A stretch of DNA of 7,044 nt from Plastoroseomonas sp036499545 (GCA_036499545.1 DASYDR010000372.1:1-7044); one strand, 5' to 3'; shown: positions 1 through 6,616, counted from the stretch's first letter. Notes: generated by a model from the letters alone, not told the origin. Translations and numbers: made by a program.

Positions 1-1951
1 TATCAAGGTCGCGCAGCCGTTCCGCGCGGATCACCAGCGCGTCGCGCAGCCGCGCGACCGGCGCCAGCAGCCAGGGGAAGGCGGGGTCGCGGAAGCCGGC
101 CTCGAGCCGCGCCGGCGCGGGGTCGCCGGGATCGGGCATGCTCACCCGCTCCTCAGCCGCCAGCACGGTGCCGCCGAGCATGCGCGCCAGGGGCTGGGCC
201 AGTCCGGCGGCGGAAGGCTGGGTCGCCGGATCGCCGAAGGGCAGATGCGCCGGCGGCGCGATGAAGCCGCCACCCCAGACCGGCGCCCGCACCACGCCGG
301 CCGGGCCGCGGCGCCGCACCCCGATCACCAGGCCAGCCACGAGCAGGACCAGCAGCGCCAGCACCAGCACGGGCAGGTAGCGGGTGGCCGCATCGCCGGC
401 GCCGGCGCCGATGCCGATCACCTGGCCGCGGCCGGTCATGGCGGCGCCGGACAGCGCCCGCACCGCTTCCGCCCCCAGATCCAGCAGCGGGCCCGGCAGC
501 AGCCCGAAGGCCACGGTCAGCACGGCCAGCCCCACCATGGCCGCGCGCACCGGGCCGGCCTGTTCGGTGGCGCCGGCGGCCCGGGGCGTACGCGGACGCC
601 CGAGGAAGGCCAGGCCGAAGAAGCGCACCATCGCCGCCGCCGCCAGCGCGGCTGCCAGGGCCGCGACCGCGGTCACCGCCGCGACGGTGACCTGGACGCC
701 GAATTCGCCGACCCGCCAGCCGGCCAGCAGGGATTGCAGCAGCAGCCATTCCGAGGCGAAGCCGGAGAGCGGCGGCAGCGCCGCGGCGGCGGCGATGCCG
801 ACCAGCACCGCGCCGGCGGTCCAGGGCATGCCATGGATCAGCCCGCCCAGCCGGTCCAGCCGGCGCGACAGCGCCGCATGCAGCACTTCCCCCGCGCCCA
901 GGAACAGCAGGGTCTTGAAGACGCCATGGTTCAGCGCATGCAATAGCGCGGCGCCGGCAGCCAGTGCGGCCAGAGGCCCCAGATCGGCGCCCCGGAAGAC
1001 CAGCGCCAGGCCGAGCCCGATGGTCACCAGCCCGATATTCTCGATCGTCGAGCAGGCGAGCAGGGTCTTGGTATCCGCTTCCAGATTGGCACGCAGCGCG
1101 CCGATCAGGGCGGAGGCGGCGCCGGCCACCAGCAGCGGCATGCCCCACCAGAGCGGCTGCGCCGGCCCGCAGAGGTCGAACAGGATGCGGCAGAGCACAT
1201 AGATCGCGACCTTGGTCATCGCGCCCGACATCAGCGCCGAGACATGGCTGGGCGCGGCCGGATGCGCGAGCGGCAGCCAGGCATGCAGCGGCGCCAGCCC
1301 GGCCTTCGCCCCGGCGCCGGCCAGGGCGAGCCCCAGCACGGCGGCGGCCCGCCAGCCCTCCGGCGGGCTGTTCCGCAGCACCGCGAAGGCGAGATCGCGG
1401 GGTCCCGCCGCCAGCAGCCCGATCGCCGGAATCAGGCAGGCGGCCGAGACCACGGCGAAGGCCAGATAGAGCCACGCCGCCGCGCGATTCTCGGCCCGGT
1501 CGTGATCGGCCGCGACCAGGGCCCAGGAGGCGAGCGACATCGCCTCGAACCCCAGCATCAGGGTGAAGCCATCGGCGGCGGCGAGGGTGAGGCCCATCCC
1601 GGCCAGGAACAGCGGCCAGGGCACCAGCAGCCGGGCCGGCTGCGGACCGGCCACATGGCCGAGCGCCGCGAGGGCGGAGGCGGTGCCGGACAACCCGAGG
1701 ATCAGCAGGAACCAGGCCGACAGCCCGTCCAGCGCCAGCAGGGCCGGGGCCCAGGGCGGCCCCAGCGGCAAGGCCATGGCGGCCGCCCCGCCATCCAGCA
1801 GAGCCCCGACCGCCACCGCCGCGAAGCCCGCGGCGGCGATCGCGGTCACTGTATACACGGCACGCGCGCCCGTCGCCGAGCGTGCCGCCAGCGGTGCGAC
1901 CAGCCCGAGCAGCAGCAGCCCGGCCAGAATCAGGGCAAGCGCCATCAGCAT
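1..1951 (-). CDS. hyfB: HyfB/HycC-type hydrogenase-4 membrane subunit (proton-translocating antiporter-like), C-terminus cut by window edge
   Basis: The 650 codons read here form a polytopic inner-membrane protein of the Proton_antipo_M (NuoL/NuoM/MrpA-like) family. The best match is HyfB/HycC, the membrane subunit of formate hydrogenlyase and related complexes, about 670 residues long, so only the extreme C-terminus is missing. Diagnostic stretches are GFEAMSLASW (134-143, with Glu135), GAGAKAGLAPLHAWLPLAHP (212-231, with Lys216 and His223), SALMSGAMTKVAIY (238-251, Lys247), STIENIG (301-307), LLHALNHGVFKTLLF (336-350, His338, Lys346) and SGFASEW (396-402, Glu401). These Glu and Lys residues match the buried charged residues of the NuoL/NuoM proton channel. 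The start chosen is ATG 1951; an in-frame ATG at 1945 is an alternative, and neither has a strong Shine-Dalgarno sequence. Whether the complex evolves hydrogen or pumps protons cannot be told, because its catalytic subunits would be outside the window. A generic complex-I-like subunit is the main alternative. Confidence 0.9.
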   Translation of the reverse strand, partial: MLMALALILAGLLLLGLVAPLAARSATGARAVYTVTAIAAAGFAAVAVGALLDGGAAAMALPLGPPWAPALLALDGLSAWFLLILGLSGTASALAALGHVAGPQPARLLVPWPLFLAGMGLTLAAADGFTLMLGFEAMSLASWALVAADHDRAENRAAAWLYLAFAVVSAACLIPAIGLLAAGPRDLAFAVLRNSPPEGWRAAAVLGLALAGAGAKAGLAPLHAWLPLAHPAAPSHVSALMSGAMTKVAIYVLCRILFDLCGPAQPLWWGMPLLVAGAASALIGALRANLEADTKTLLACSTIENIGLVTIGLGLALVFRGADLGPLAALAAGAALLHALNHGVFKTLLFLGAGEVLHAALSRRLDRLGGLIHGMPWTAGAVLVGIAAAAALPPLSGFASEWLLLQSLLAGWRVGEFGVQVTVAAVTAVAALAAALAAAAMVRFFGLAFLGRPRTPRAAGATEQAGPVRAAMVGLAVLTVAFGLLPGPLLDLGAEAVRALSGAAMTGRGQVIGIGAGAGDAATRYLPVLVLALLVLLVAGLVIGVRRRGPAGVVRAPVWGGGFIAPPAHLPFGDPATQPSAAGLAQPLARMLGGTVLAAEERVSMPDPGDPAPARLEAGFRDPAFPWLLAPVARLRDALVIRAERLRDLD

Positions 1952-2014
1952 GGCGCGGGATGGAGCTTGCGAATCACGCCCCGAGCCTATCCGCTCCCCA
2001 CCCCCACCGCGAGG

Positions 2015-2030
2015 GTTCAGGCGCGTGAAC
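2015..2030. promoter_or_regulatory. 16-bp near-perfect palindrome, candidate operator
   Basis: The sequence GTTCAGGCGCGTGAAC has arms GTTCA/TGAAC and a self-complementary GCGC centre, so 14 of 16 positions are symmetric. It lies 97 bases before the dctQ start and 64 bases before the hyfB start, a normal place for a dimeric regulator site serving one or both genes. No family of regulator is assigned. Chance occurrence in GC-rich DNA is possible. Confidence 0.35.
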
Positions 2031-2113
2031 TTCCCTTCTCTCCGGCTCCGGTGACCGACTTCCGCCCGACATCCTGGCGAAACACTCACTTTCCTTCGTG
2101 CAATGTCACGGCT

Positions 2114-2118
2114 AGGAA
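2114..2118 (+). promoter_or_regulatory. Ribosome binding site deciding the dctQ start
   Basis: AGGAA lies 8 bases before ATG 2127. The other in-frame ATG at 2103 has no purine-rich sequence before it, so 2127 is preferred and the eight-residue extension is probably not translated. Confidence 0.6.
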
Positions 2119-2126
2119 CGCCGTCC

Positions 2127-2678
2127 ATGGCCCCTTTCCTGGCTTTCAGCCGCGCCGTGGACGCGGTCAATGACCGTTTCGGCCGCGTTGCGGACTGGAT
2201 GGTGCTCGCCGCCTGCGCCGTCAGTGCCGGCAACGCCTTCGTGCGCTACGGCGTCTCCTGGTCGTCCAATGCGCTGCTGGAAGCGCAATGGTACCTTTTC
2301 GCCGGCGTGGTGATGCTCGGCGCCTCCCAGACGCTGCTGCGCAACGAGCATGTGCGGGTCGACTTGCTCTATGGCTCGGTCTCGCCCCGCACCCGGCTCT
2401 GGATCGACATCATCGGCTTCGTCGTCTTCCTGCTGCCGGCCATGGCGCTGCTCGCCTGGATGACCTGGCCCTTCTTCCTGGACAGTTTCCAACGCGGCGA
2501 AACCTCCTCCGACGCCGGCGGGCTGATCCGCTGGCCGGTGAAGCTCATGATGCCGCTCGGCTTCCTGCTGGTGCTGCTGCAGGGCCTGTCGGAGCTGATC
2601 AAGCGCATCGCCGTGCTGCGCGGGATCGATCCCGGCGGCGTCCAGGTCTTCACCGAATACACCCGTCCCGAACAATGA
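2127..2678 (+). CDS. dctQ: TRAP transporter small permease subunit (DctQ family)
   Basis: This 183-residue inner-membrane protein is the four-helix small subunit of a tripartite ATP-independent periplasmic (TRAP) transporter, which imports organic acids using an ion gradient. Predicted membrane segments are about residues 24-40, 52-70, 92-114 and 138-158. Family signatures are LLEAQWYLFAGVVMLG (50-65), the NEHVRVDL motif (73-80) after the second helix, and the GETS...GG..RWPVK..MPLGF region (124-146) before the fourth helix. The length is typical for DctQ. An ATG at 2103 in the same frame would add eight residues, but the Shine-Dalgarno sequence supports 2127. The gene is followed after 13 bases by dctM, so the two are surely co-transcribed. 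The substrate is unknown; the pair resembles TRAP systems annotated as mannitol/chloroaromatic or 2-oxo/hydroxy acid type. Confidence 0.92.
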   Translation: MAPFLAFSRAVDAVNDRFGRVADWMVLAACAVSAGNAFVRYGVSWSSNALLEAQWYLFAGVVMLGASQTLLRNEHVRVDLLYGSVSPRTRLWIDIIGFVVFLLPAMALLAWMTWPFFLDSFQRGETSSDAGGLIRWPVKLMMPLGFLLVLLQGLSELIKRIAVLRGIDPGGVQVFTEYTRPEQ

Positions 2679-2691
2679 GCTGCCCTGTCCG

Positions 2692-4104
2692 ATGCTGACG
2701 CTCGAGGTCATGCCGCCGCTGATGTTCGGCGGGCTGGTGCTGTTCCTGCTGATCGGTTTCCCGGTCGCCTTCTCGCTGGCCGCGGTCGGGCTGTTCTTCG
2801 GCTTCCTGTCGATCGAGCTCGGCTTCTTCACCACCGCCTATCTCGGCAACCTGCCGCTGCGCACCTTCGGCATCCTGTCGAACGAGCTGCTGCTCTCGGT
2901 GCCGTTCTTCACCCTGATGGGCGCGATCCTCGAACGATGCGGGCTGGCGGAGGACCTGCTGGAGGGCACCGGCCAGCTCTTCGGCAAGATCCCGGGCGGG
3001 CTCGCCTATGCCGTCATCATCGTGGGCGCCGTGCTTGGCGCCATCACCGGCACGGTCGCCGCCAGCGTCATCGCCATGGGCATGATCTCGCTGCCGATCA
3101 TGATGCGCTACGGCTACGACATGCGCATCGCGACCGGCGTGATCGCGGCATCCGGCACCATCACCCAGGTGATCCCGCCATCCCTGGTGCTGATCGTGCT
3201 GGGCAGCCAGCTCGATCGCAGCGTCGGCGACATGTATGCCGGCGCGATCGGGCCCTCGATCCTGCAGGTGGCGCTGTTCATCGGCTATATCGCGATCGTC
3301 AGCATCGTCGCGCCGCACAAGGTGCCGCCGCTGCCGGACGAGGCGCTCGGGCCGCGCGGATGGCCGCTCTACTGGCGGGTGCTGAAGGGCATGGTGCCCT
3401 CCGTCGTGCTGATCTTCACCGTGCTCGGCACCATCTTCCTCGGCCTCGCGACGCCGACCGAGGCGGGCGCGATGGGCGTGGTCGGCGGCATCCTGCTGGC
3501 CATCATCAATGGCCGCTTCACCTGGGCGCTGCTGCGGGAGGCGATGGGCAACACCATGCGCATCACCGCCATGGTGATCTTCATCCTGATCGGCGCCACG
3601 GTGTTCAGCCTGGTGTTCCAGGGCGTCGATGGCGGCCGCTGGCTGGAGCACCTGCTGTCGCACCTGCCGGGCGGCCAGACCGGCTTCCTGATCTTCGTCA
3701 ACGTCTTCATCTTCTTCCTGGCCTTCTTCCTCGACTTCTTCGAGATCGCCTTCATCATCGTGCCGCTGCTGGTCCCGGTGGCGAATGCGCTCGGCGTCGA
3801 CCTGGTGTGGTTCGGCGTGCTGCTCTGCGTGAACATGCAGACCAGCTTCATGCACCCGCCCTTCGGCTTCGCGCTGTTCTACCTGCGCGGCATCGCACCG
3901 AAGACGGTCCGCACCTCCGACATCTACTGGGGCGCGCTGCCCTGGGTCGGGCTGCAGCTCATCCTGGTGCTGGTCATCATCTTCTGGCCGCAGAGCGTGA
4001 CCTTCTTCCTGGACCCGGCCAGCACCGTCGATCCCGCCAGCGTGCACATCGAAGCGCCGCCGCCCTCGCCGGATACAGGGGACGAGGCGCCGGTCTTCCG
4101 CTGA
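2692..4104 (+). CDS. dctM: TRAP transporter large permease subunit (DctM family)
   Basis: This 470-residue, strongly hydrophobic protein is the transport-catalysing subunit of the TRAP system and pairs with DctQ upstream. Typical DctM features include an N-terminal helix with GFPVAFSLA (22-30), the repeat region GTVAASVIAMGMISLPIMMRYGYD (120-143), the conserved ASGTITQVIPPS (153-164), and its second-half counterparts ATPTEAGAMGVVGG (253-266) and MQTSFMHPPFGFALFYLRG (382-400). It is longer than the usual ~425-residue DctM. The extra length lies mainly in a mid-protein hydrophilic loop (about 206-228) and a Pro/Asp/Glu-rich tail (about 441-470). ATG 2692 is used; a second ATG at 2710 is possible, and neither has a strong ribosome binding site, which fits translational coupling to dctQ. 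The stop codon lies 22 bases from that of the convergent HAD gene. No dctP gene adjoins the pair. Confidence 0.94.
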   Translation: MLTLEVMPPLMFGGLVLFLLIGFPVAFSLAAVGLFFGFLSIELGFFTTAYLGNLPLRTFGILSNELLLSVPFFTLMGAILERCGLAEDLLEGTGQLFGKIPGGLAYAVIIVGAVLGAITGTVAASVIAMGMISLPIMMRYGYDMRIATGVIAASGTITQVIPPSLVLIVLGSQLDRSVGDMYAGAIGPSILQVALFIGYIAIVSIVAPHKVPPLPDEALGPRGWPLYWRVLKGMVPSVVLIFTVLGTIFLGLATPTEAGAMGVVGGILLAIINGRFTWALLREAMGNTMRITAMVIFILIGATVFSLVFQGVDGGRWLEHLLSHLPGGQTGFLIFVNVFIFFLAFFLDFFEIAFIIVPLLVPVANALGVDLVWFGVLLCVNMQTSFMHPPFGFALFYLRGIAPKTVRTSDIYWGALPWVGLQLILVLVIIFWPQSVTFFLDPASTVDPASVHIEAPPPSPDTGDEAPVFR

Positions 4105-4112
4105 GAGCCTGC

Positions 4113-4147
4113 CCCGGACTGGCCCGCTACAGGCCGAGCAGTCCGGG
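4113..4147. terminator. Hairpin at the convergent dctM / HAD gene ends, possible bidirectional terminator
   Basis: The outer arms CCCGGACT (4113-4120) and AGTCCGGG (4140-4147) pair perfectly. The inner arms GGCC (4121-4124) and GGCC (4132-4135) close a 7-base loop, leaving a 4-base bulge on one side. The structure straddles the stop codon of the HAD gene and begins 9 bases after the dctM stop. No T-run follows on either strand, so it is not a classical intrinsic terminator. Weak termination or 3'-end protection of both mRNAs is the likely role. Confidence 0.4.
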
Positions 4148-4816
4148 CACGCCCCGGAGGTCCGGCAGTTCCGTGTAGGGCAGCCAGTCCGGATTGCCGC
4201 GCTCGCCGCGACGGTTGATCCAGATGCCGCGGATGCCGAGCGCATGGCAGGCCTGCATGTCGAGGACCATGCTCATGGCGACGTGCACGGTCTCCTCCTT
4301 GGTCACGCCCATCACCGTGTGCGCGTGCTCGAAGATCCCACGGCTCGGCTTATAGGCCTGGGCCTGCTCGGCAGTGATGACATGATCGATCGGCACGCCC
4401 AGCAGGCGGATATTGTGCGCGATGAGATCGTCGTCCGAGTTGGTAAAGATGGCGAGGCGGTAGCGGCTGCGCAGCCGCCGCAACACCTCGACCGTCTCGG
4501 GATGCGGCCCCATGGTCTTGATGGACTCCGCGACCGCCTCGACATCGTCGGCGCTTGCCGCCACTCCATGGTCGTTGAAGGCCGCCGCGAAGCCCTGGCG
4601 CAGGATGGCCTTGTACAACAAGTGGTCCGCCTGCGCTTCGAGCCTGCGGGCATGCGTGGTGAAAGTGTCCAGCACATCGAAGGGTTCGAGGGCCGCCGCG
4701 CCGCGCCGCGCGAGCACCGCCCCGATCGCCTCGTGCAGCACCTCCCGCCAGCGCACCAGCGTGCCATAGCAGTCGAAGCTGATCACCTTGGGTACCGGGT
4801 CCAGGGAGAAGATCAT
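4127..4816 (-). CDS. HAD-superfamily hydrolase, haloacid dehalogenase type II group
   Basis: This 229-residue cytoplasmic protein has the order of motifs of (S)-2-haloacid dehalogenases. Motif I is ISFDCYGTL (12-20), with nucleophile Asp15 and Tyr rather than Asp at +2, which argues against a phosphatase. Motif II is IFTNSDDD (123-130, Ser127). The motif III lysine is Lys156 in AYKPSRGIF, and the motif IV region is HVAMSMVLDMQACHALG (178-194, Asp186), followed by IWINRRG. In the well-studied L-2-haloacid dehalogenase, motif IV carries Ser and Asn where this protein seems to have Met181 and Met183, so true dehalogenase activity is uncertain. The start is ATG 4816, preceded by AAGGA at 8 bases. 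A longer reading from 4951 would overlap the regulator gene and has no family similarity. The gene begins 34 bases after the gntR stop and is probably in its operon. Alternative: an HAD acting on another small acid or ester. Confidence 0.85.
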   Translation of the reverse strand: MIFSLDPVPKVISFDCYGTLVRWREVLHEAIGAVLARRGAAALEPFDVLDTFTTHARRLEAQADHLLYKAILRQGFAAAFNDHGVAASADDVEAVAESIKTMGPHPETVEVLRRLRSRYRLAIFTNSDDDLIAHNIRLLGVPIDHVITAEQAQAYKPSRGIFEHAHTVMGVTKEETVHVAMSMVLDMQACHALGIRGIWINRRGERGNPDWLPYTELPDLRGVPGLLGL

Positions 4817-4824
4817 CGCGGCGA

Positions 4825-4829
4825 TCCTT
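4825..4829 (-). promoter_or_regulatory. Ribosome binding site deciding the HAD gene start
   Basis: On the minus strand AAGGA lies 8 bases before ATG 4816. It fixes the start at the beginning of the conserved domain and excludes a 45-residue upstream extension that would overlap the 3' end of the regulator gene. Confidence 0.6.
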
Positions 4830-4850
4830 TTTCCGTTCTTGGCCTGCTGG

Positions 4851-5549
4851 TCAGAGCCTGTCTCGGGCAGCGGCGTCGACGCGCATCCGCGCCAGGGTGG
4901 CCTCGCCCGCATGGCGTGCATGCGCGCGGAATGCCGCCGCAGCGCGCGCACCGTCGCCGGACGCCAGCACTTCGAGCAACGGGCGATGCTCCGCCACCAG
5001 GCGCGTCGTGGCGCGCGGCGCCTCGTTCGCGACGACGATCAGCATCCTGAGCTGCGCTTCGACCCGCTCGTACTGGGTCAGCAGGCGGCCATGCCCGGAG
5101 ATGGCGACGACCGCCTTGTGGAAAGCGAAGTCCGCCTCGTCGGCGGCCGCGCCATCCCCGGCGTCGCAGGCCGCGGCGAGTGCGGCAAAAGCAGCCTCGA
5201 TGCCAGCCGCCGCCAGGCGTCCGTCACCCAGCCCCTCCGCCACGAGCTCGGCCGCCAACCCCTCGAGCGCGCTCCGCAGGGTGAAGAGCTCCCAGGCATC
5301 CTGCCGGGTCAGTCCCACCACCTCCCAGGCCGCATAGGGACGCTGCGCGAGCAACCCTTCGGCGAGCAGCTTGTGCAGCGCGGACCGGACCGTCCCGCGG
5401 GAAATCCCAAGCAGTTCCGAAAGCTGCGTCTCGGTCAGCCGGTCGCCCGGCGCGTAGCGGCGGCCAATGATGGCTTCGCGCAATGCATCGGTCGCGCGCG
5501 TCTCGAGGCTGCGGCGTTCGACGGGGCGGACCTTGCCAAGCATGGTCAT
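4851..5549 (-). CDS. GntR-family transcriptional regulator with FCD domain (FadR subfamily)
   Basis: This 232-residue protein joins an N-terminal winged helix-turn-helix to a helical FCD ligand-binding domain. The DNA-binding part is about residues 13-77, with the GntR signature APGDRLTETQLSELLGISRGTVRSAL (33-58) and wing LAEGLLAQRPYAAWEV. The FCD domain (about 82-220) keeps the metal/ligand set Asp140 and His144 (DFAFHKAV), His188 (EHRPLLEVL) and His210 (AFRAHARH). Such regulators usually repress genes for organic-acid or amino-acid catabolism until a small carboxylate binds. ATG 5549 has AAGG at 5 bases; ATG 5543 is an alternative. The gene lies between the reductase gene (75-base gap) and the HAD gene (34-base gap), all on the same strand. 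A palindrome with the GntR consensus just upstream suggests autoregulation. The effector is unknown. Confidence 0.93.
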   Translation of the reverse strand: MTMLGKVRPVERRSLETRATDALREAIIGRRYAPGDRLTETQLSELLGISRGTVRSALHKLLAEGLLAQRPYAAWEVVGLTRQDAWELFTLRSALEGLAAELVAEGLGDGRLAAAGIEAAFAALAAACDAGDGAAADEADFAFHKAVVAISGHGRLLTQYERVEAQLRMLIVVANEAPRATTRLVAEHRPLLEVLASGDGARAAAAFRAHARHAGEATLARMRVDAAARDRL

Positions 5550-5555
5550 ACCAGC

Positions 5556-5585
5556 CTTCTAGTCAGCCTGATTCTTAATTGTCAA
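5556..5585 (-). promoter_or_regulatory. Possible sigma-70 promoter for the gntR-HAD genes, inside the palindrome
   Basis: On the minus strand a perfect TTGACA (-35) occupies 5585-5580. Eighteen bases downstream lies TAGAAG (5561-5556), a 4-of-6 match to TATAAT. Transcription from it would begin very close to ATG 5549, giving a very short or absent leader. The -35 is consensus, the -10 is weak. Confidence 0.35.
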
Positions 5586-5601
5586 CAATTGGGAATCAGG
5601 C
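5566..5601. promoter_or_regulatory. 36-bp extended palindrome, candidate GntR operator
   Basis: Outer arms GCCTGATTC (5566-5574) and GAATCAGGC (5593-5601) flank inner arms AATTGT (5577-5582) and ACAATT (5585-5590). Fifteen of 18 base pairs are symmetric; only TT/GG and the central CA break it. The core TTGT-CA-ACAA fits the T-GT-N-AC-A pattern known for FadR-type GntR regulators. It starts 17 bases before the regulator start codon, overlaps a TTGACA hexamer, and is an AT-rich island in very GC-rich DNA. It also follows the reductase stop codon by 23 bases, but with no T-run after it a terminator role is less likely. Confidence 0.65.
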
Positions 5602-5624
5602 CAAACCTTTGCCAGCCGCGCGGT

Positions 5625-6557
5625 CTAGCGCGGCAGGCGCCTGGCGTCACGCCGCTGCTCGTAGGCCTTGGCGCTGACGAAAGCGGCTTCGTGCAGCGCT
5701 TCCGGCACGCCGGCGCGACGCGCAGCTTCCAGCAGGAAGCCCAGGATCTGGTCGGATTCGATCCGACCGCCCGCTTCCAGATCACGCAGCATGGACGTGG
5801 CGTACTGGCTGGCGGTATCGCTGAAGACACGGCGGTATTCCGCTTCGAACCCCGCCCGCACCGGATGGCCGTGATGCGCGGCGATCGCCATGTTGCGTTC
5901 CAGCAGGGCCAGCATCAGCGCGATGCCGCCAGGCGCGCGGGCGATCTCACCCACATTGGCACGCATCAGCACGGTGGCGACGGCGCTGGTGCCGAGATGG
6001 ACCAGCTTTTCCCACATGCGGGCCATCACATCCGGCACCGCTTCGGCCACCACACCTGGCGCCGCGTCGAAGGCGGCCTTCAGTGCCTCGACCCGCGGCG
6101 ACATCCCGCCATCCACCTCGCCGAAGGTGATGTAGCGCCAGTCGTTCAGGTGCCTGACCGTCCCATCCGGCGCGAGCGTCGCCTGGATCTTGGCCAGCCC
6201 CCCCAGCACCCGCGCCGGGCCGAATTCGCCGGCCAGCCGCTCGACATGGCCGAGCCCGTTCAACACCGGCAGGATGGCGGTGCGCGCATCCACCGCCGGG
6301 CGGATCGCCGCGATCGCGGCATCGAGGTCATAGGCCTTGCAGCTCAGCAGCACCGCGTCCCAGCCGGGGCCGGCCGTGGTCAGCGCGGTGACGGGCCGGG
6401 CGAAGCCGCCGAACGGGCTTTCCACCACCAGGCCCCGCGCCGCGAGCTGCGCCGCCCGGCCTTCCCGCACCAGGAAGGCCACATCGGCGCCGCCTTCGAT
6501 CAGCCGCGCCCCGAAATAGCCGCCAAGCGCCCCCGCGCCGAGAACCAGGATCCGCAC
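5625..6557 (-). CDS. Ketopantoate reductase-like oxidoreductase (ApbA/PanE family)
   Basis: This 310-residue cytoplasmic enzyme belongs to the 2-dehydropantoate 2-reductase family, which reduces a 2-keto acid with NADPH. The N-terminal Rossmann fold opens at residue 2 with ILVLGAGALGG (3-13; GxGxxG at Gly7, Gly9, Gly12). Lys74 in LSCKAYD and Asn100 in VLNGLG line the cofactor site. The C-terminal helical domain has MWEKL (181-185), where Lys184 matches the catalytic Lys176 of the E. coli enzyme, and RIESDQILG (265-273), where Glu267 matches Glu256. All key residues are thus present. The GTG start at 6557 is set by AGGAGG at 7 bases; the Rossmann fold begins at once. A longer ATG-started reading has no family similarity before this point. 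Many bacteria carry several paralogues with other 2-keto or hydroxy acid substrates, and the catabolic neighbours suggest that here too, so panE is not assigned. Confidence 0.88.
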   Translation of the reverse strand: MRILVLGAGALGGYFGARLIEGGADVAFLVREGRAAQLAARGLVVESPFGGFARPVTALTTAGPGWDAVLLSCKAYDLDAAIAAIRPAVDARTAILPVLNGLGHVERLAGEFGPARVLGGLAKIQATLAPDGTVRHLNDWRYITFGEVDGGMSPRVEALKAAFDAAPGVVAEAVPDVMARMWEKLVHLGTSAVATVLMRANVGEIARAPGGIALMLALLERNMAIAAHHGHPVRAGFEAEYRRVFSDTASQYATSMLRDLEAGGRIESDQILGFLLEAARRAGVPEALHEAAFVSAKAYEQRRDARRLPR

Positions 6558-6564
6558 GCTGCTT

Positions 6565-6570
6565 CCTCCT
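6565..6570 (-). promoter_or_regulatory. Strong ribosome binding site deciding a GTG start
   Basis: On the minus strand AGGAGG, within AAGGAGGAA, lies 7 bases before GTG 6557. The nearest upstream in-frame ATG (6575) overlaps this site, so the GTG is the real start. Confidence 0.8.
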
Positions 6571-6616
6571 TGCATCTTCCGGCGCAGACTAAGCCCCGGA
6601 TGCCCAAAGGCGGAAT

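Larger units (their letters stand above)
1952..2126. other. Divergent intergenic region between hyfB and dctQ
   Basis: This 175-base spacer must carry the start signals for dctQM (plus) and probably for hyfB (minus). It is pyrimidine-rich on the plus strand around 1990-2050. It contains one clear palindrome (2015-2030) and the dctQ ribosome binding site at its right end. I found no convincing sigma-70 -35/-10 pair on either strand. A TTGCGA/TATCCG pair at 1967-1993 has only a 15-base spacer. Confidence 0.6.

Noticed and set aside
153..1475. A 440-residue minus-strand frame inside the hyfB region
   Set aside because: It is the shifted reading of hyfB. The translation is Arg/Gly/Ala-rich without membrane helices, whereas the frame from 1951 gives a conserved membrane protein.
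1244..2173. A 309-residue plus-strand frame crossing the hyfB 5' end and the dctQ start
   Set aside because: It is antisense to hyfB, has low-complexity Gln/Gly/Arg content, and overlaps the divergent promoter region.
2650..4245. A 531-residue open frame on the minus strand opposite dctM
   Set aside because: It is very rich in Asp, Glu, His, Gln and Arg, has no recognisable domain, and lies wholly opposite a convincing DctM. Long antisense frames are expected in DNA this GC-rich.
4817..4951. A 45-residue N-terminal extension of the HAD hydrolase
   Set aside because: It would overlap the regulator gene, has no family similarity, and a good ribosome binding site supports ATG 4816.
5566..5601. 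The large palindrome as a Rho-independent terminator for the reductase gene
   Set aside because: No T-run follows the stem on the minus strand, the stem is AT-rich, and its core fits a GntR operator better.
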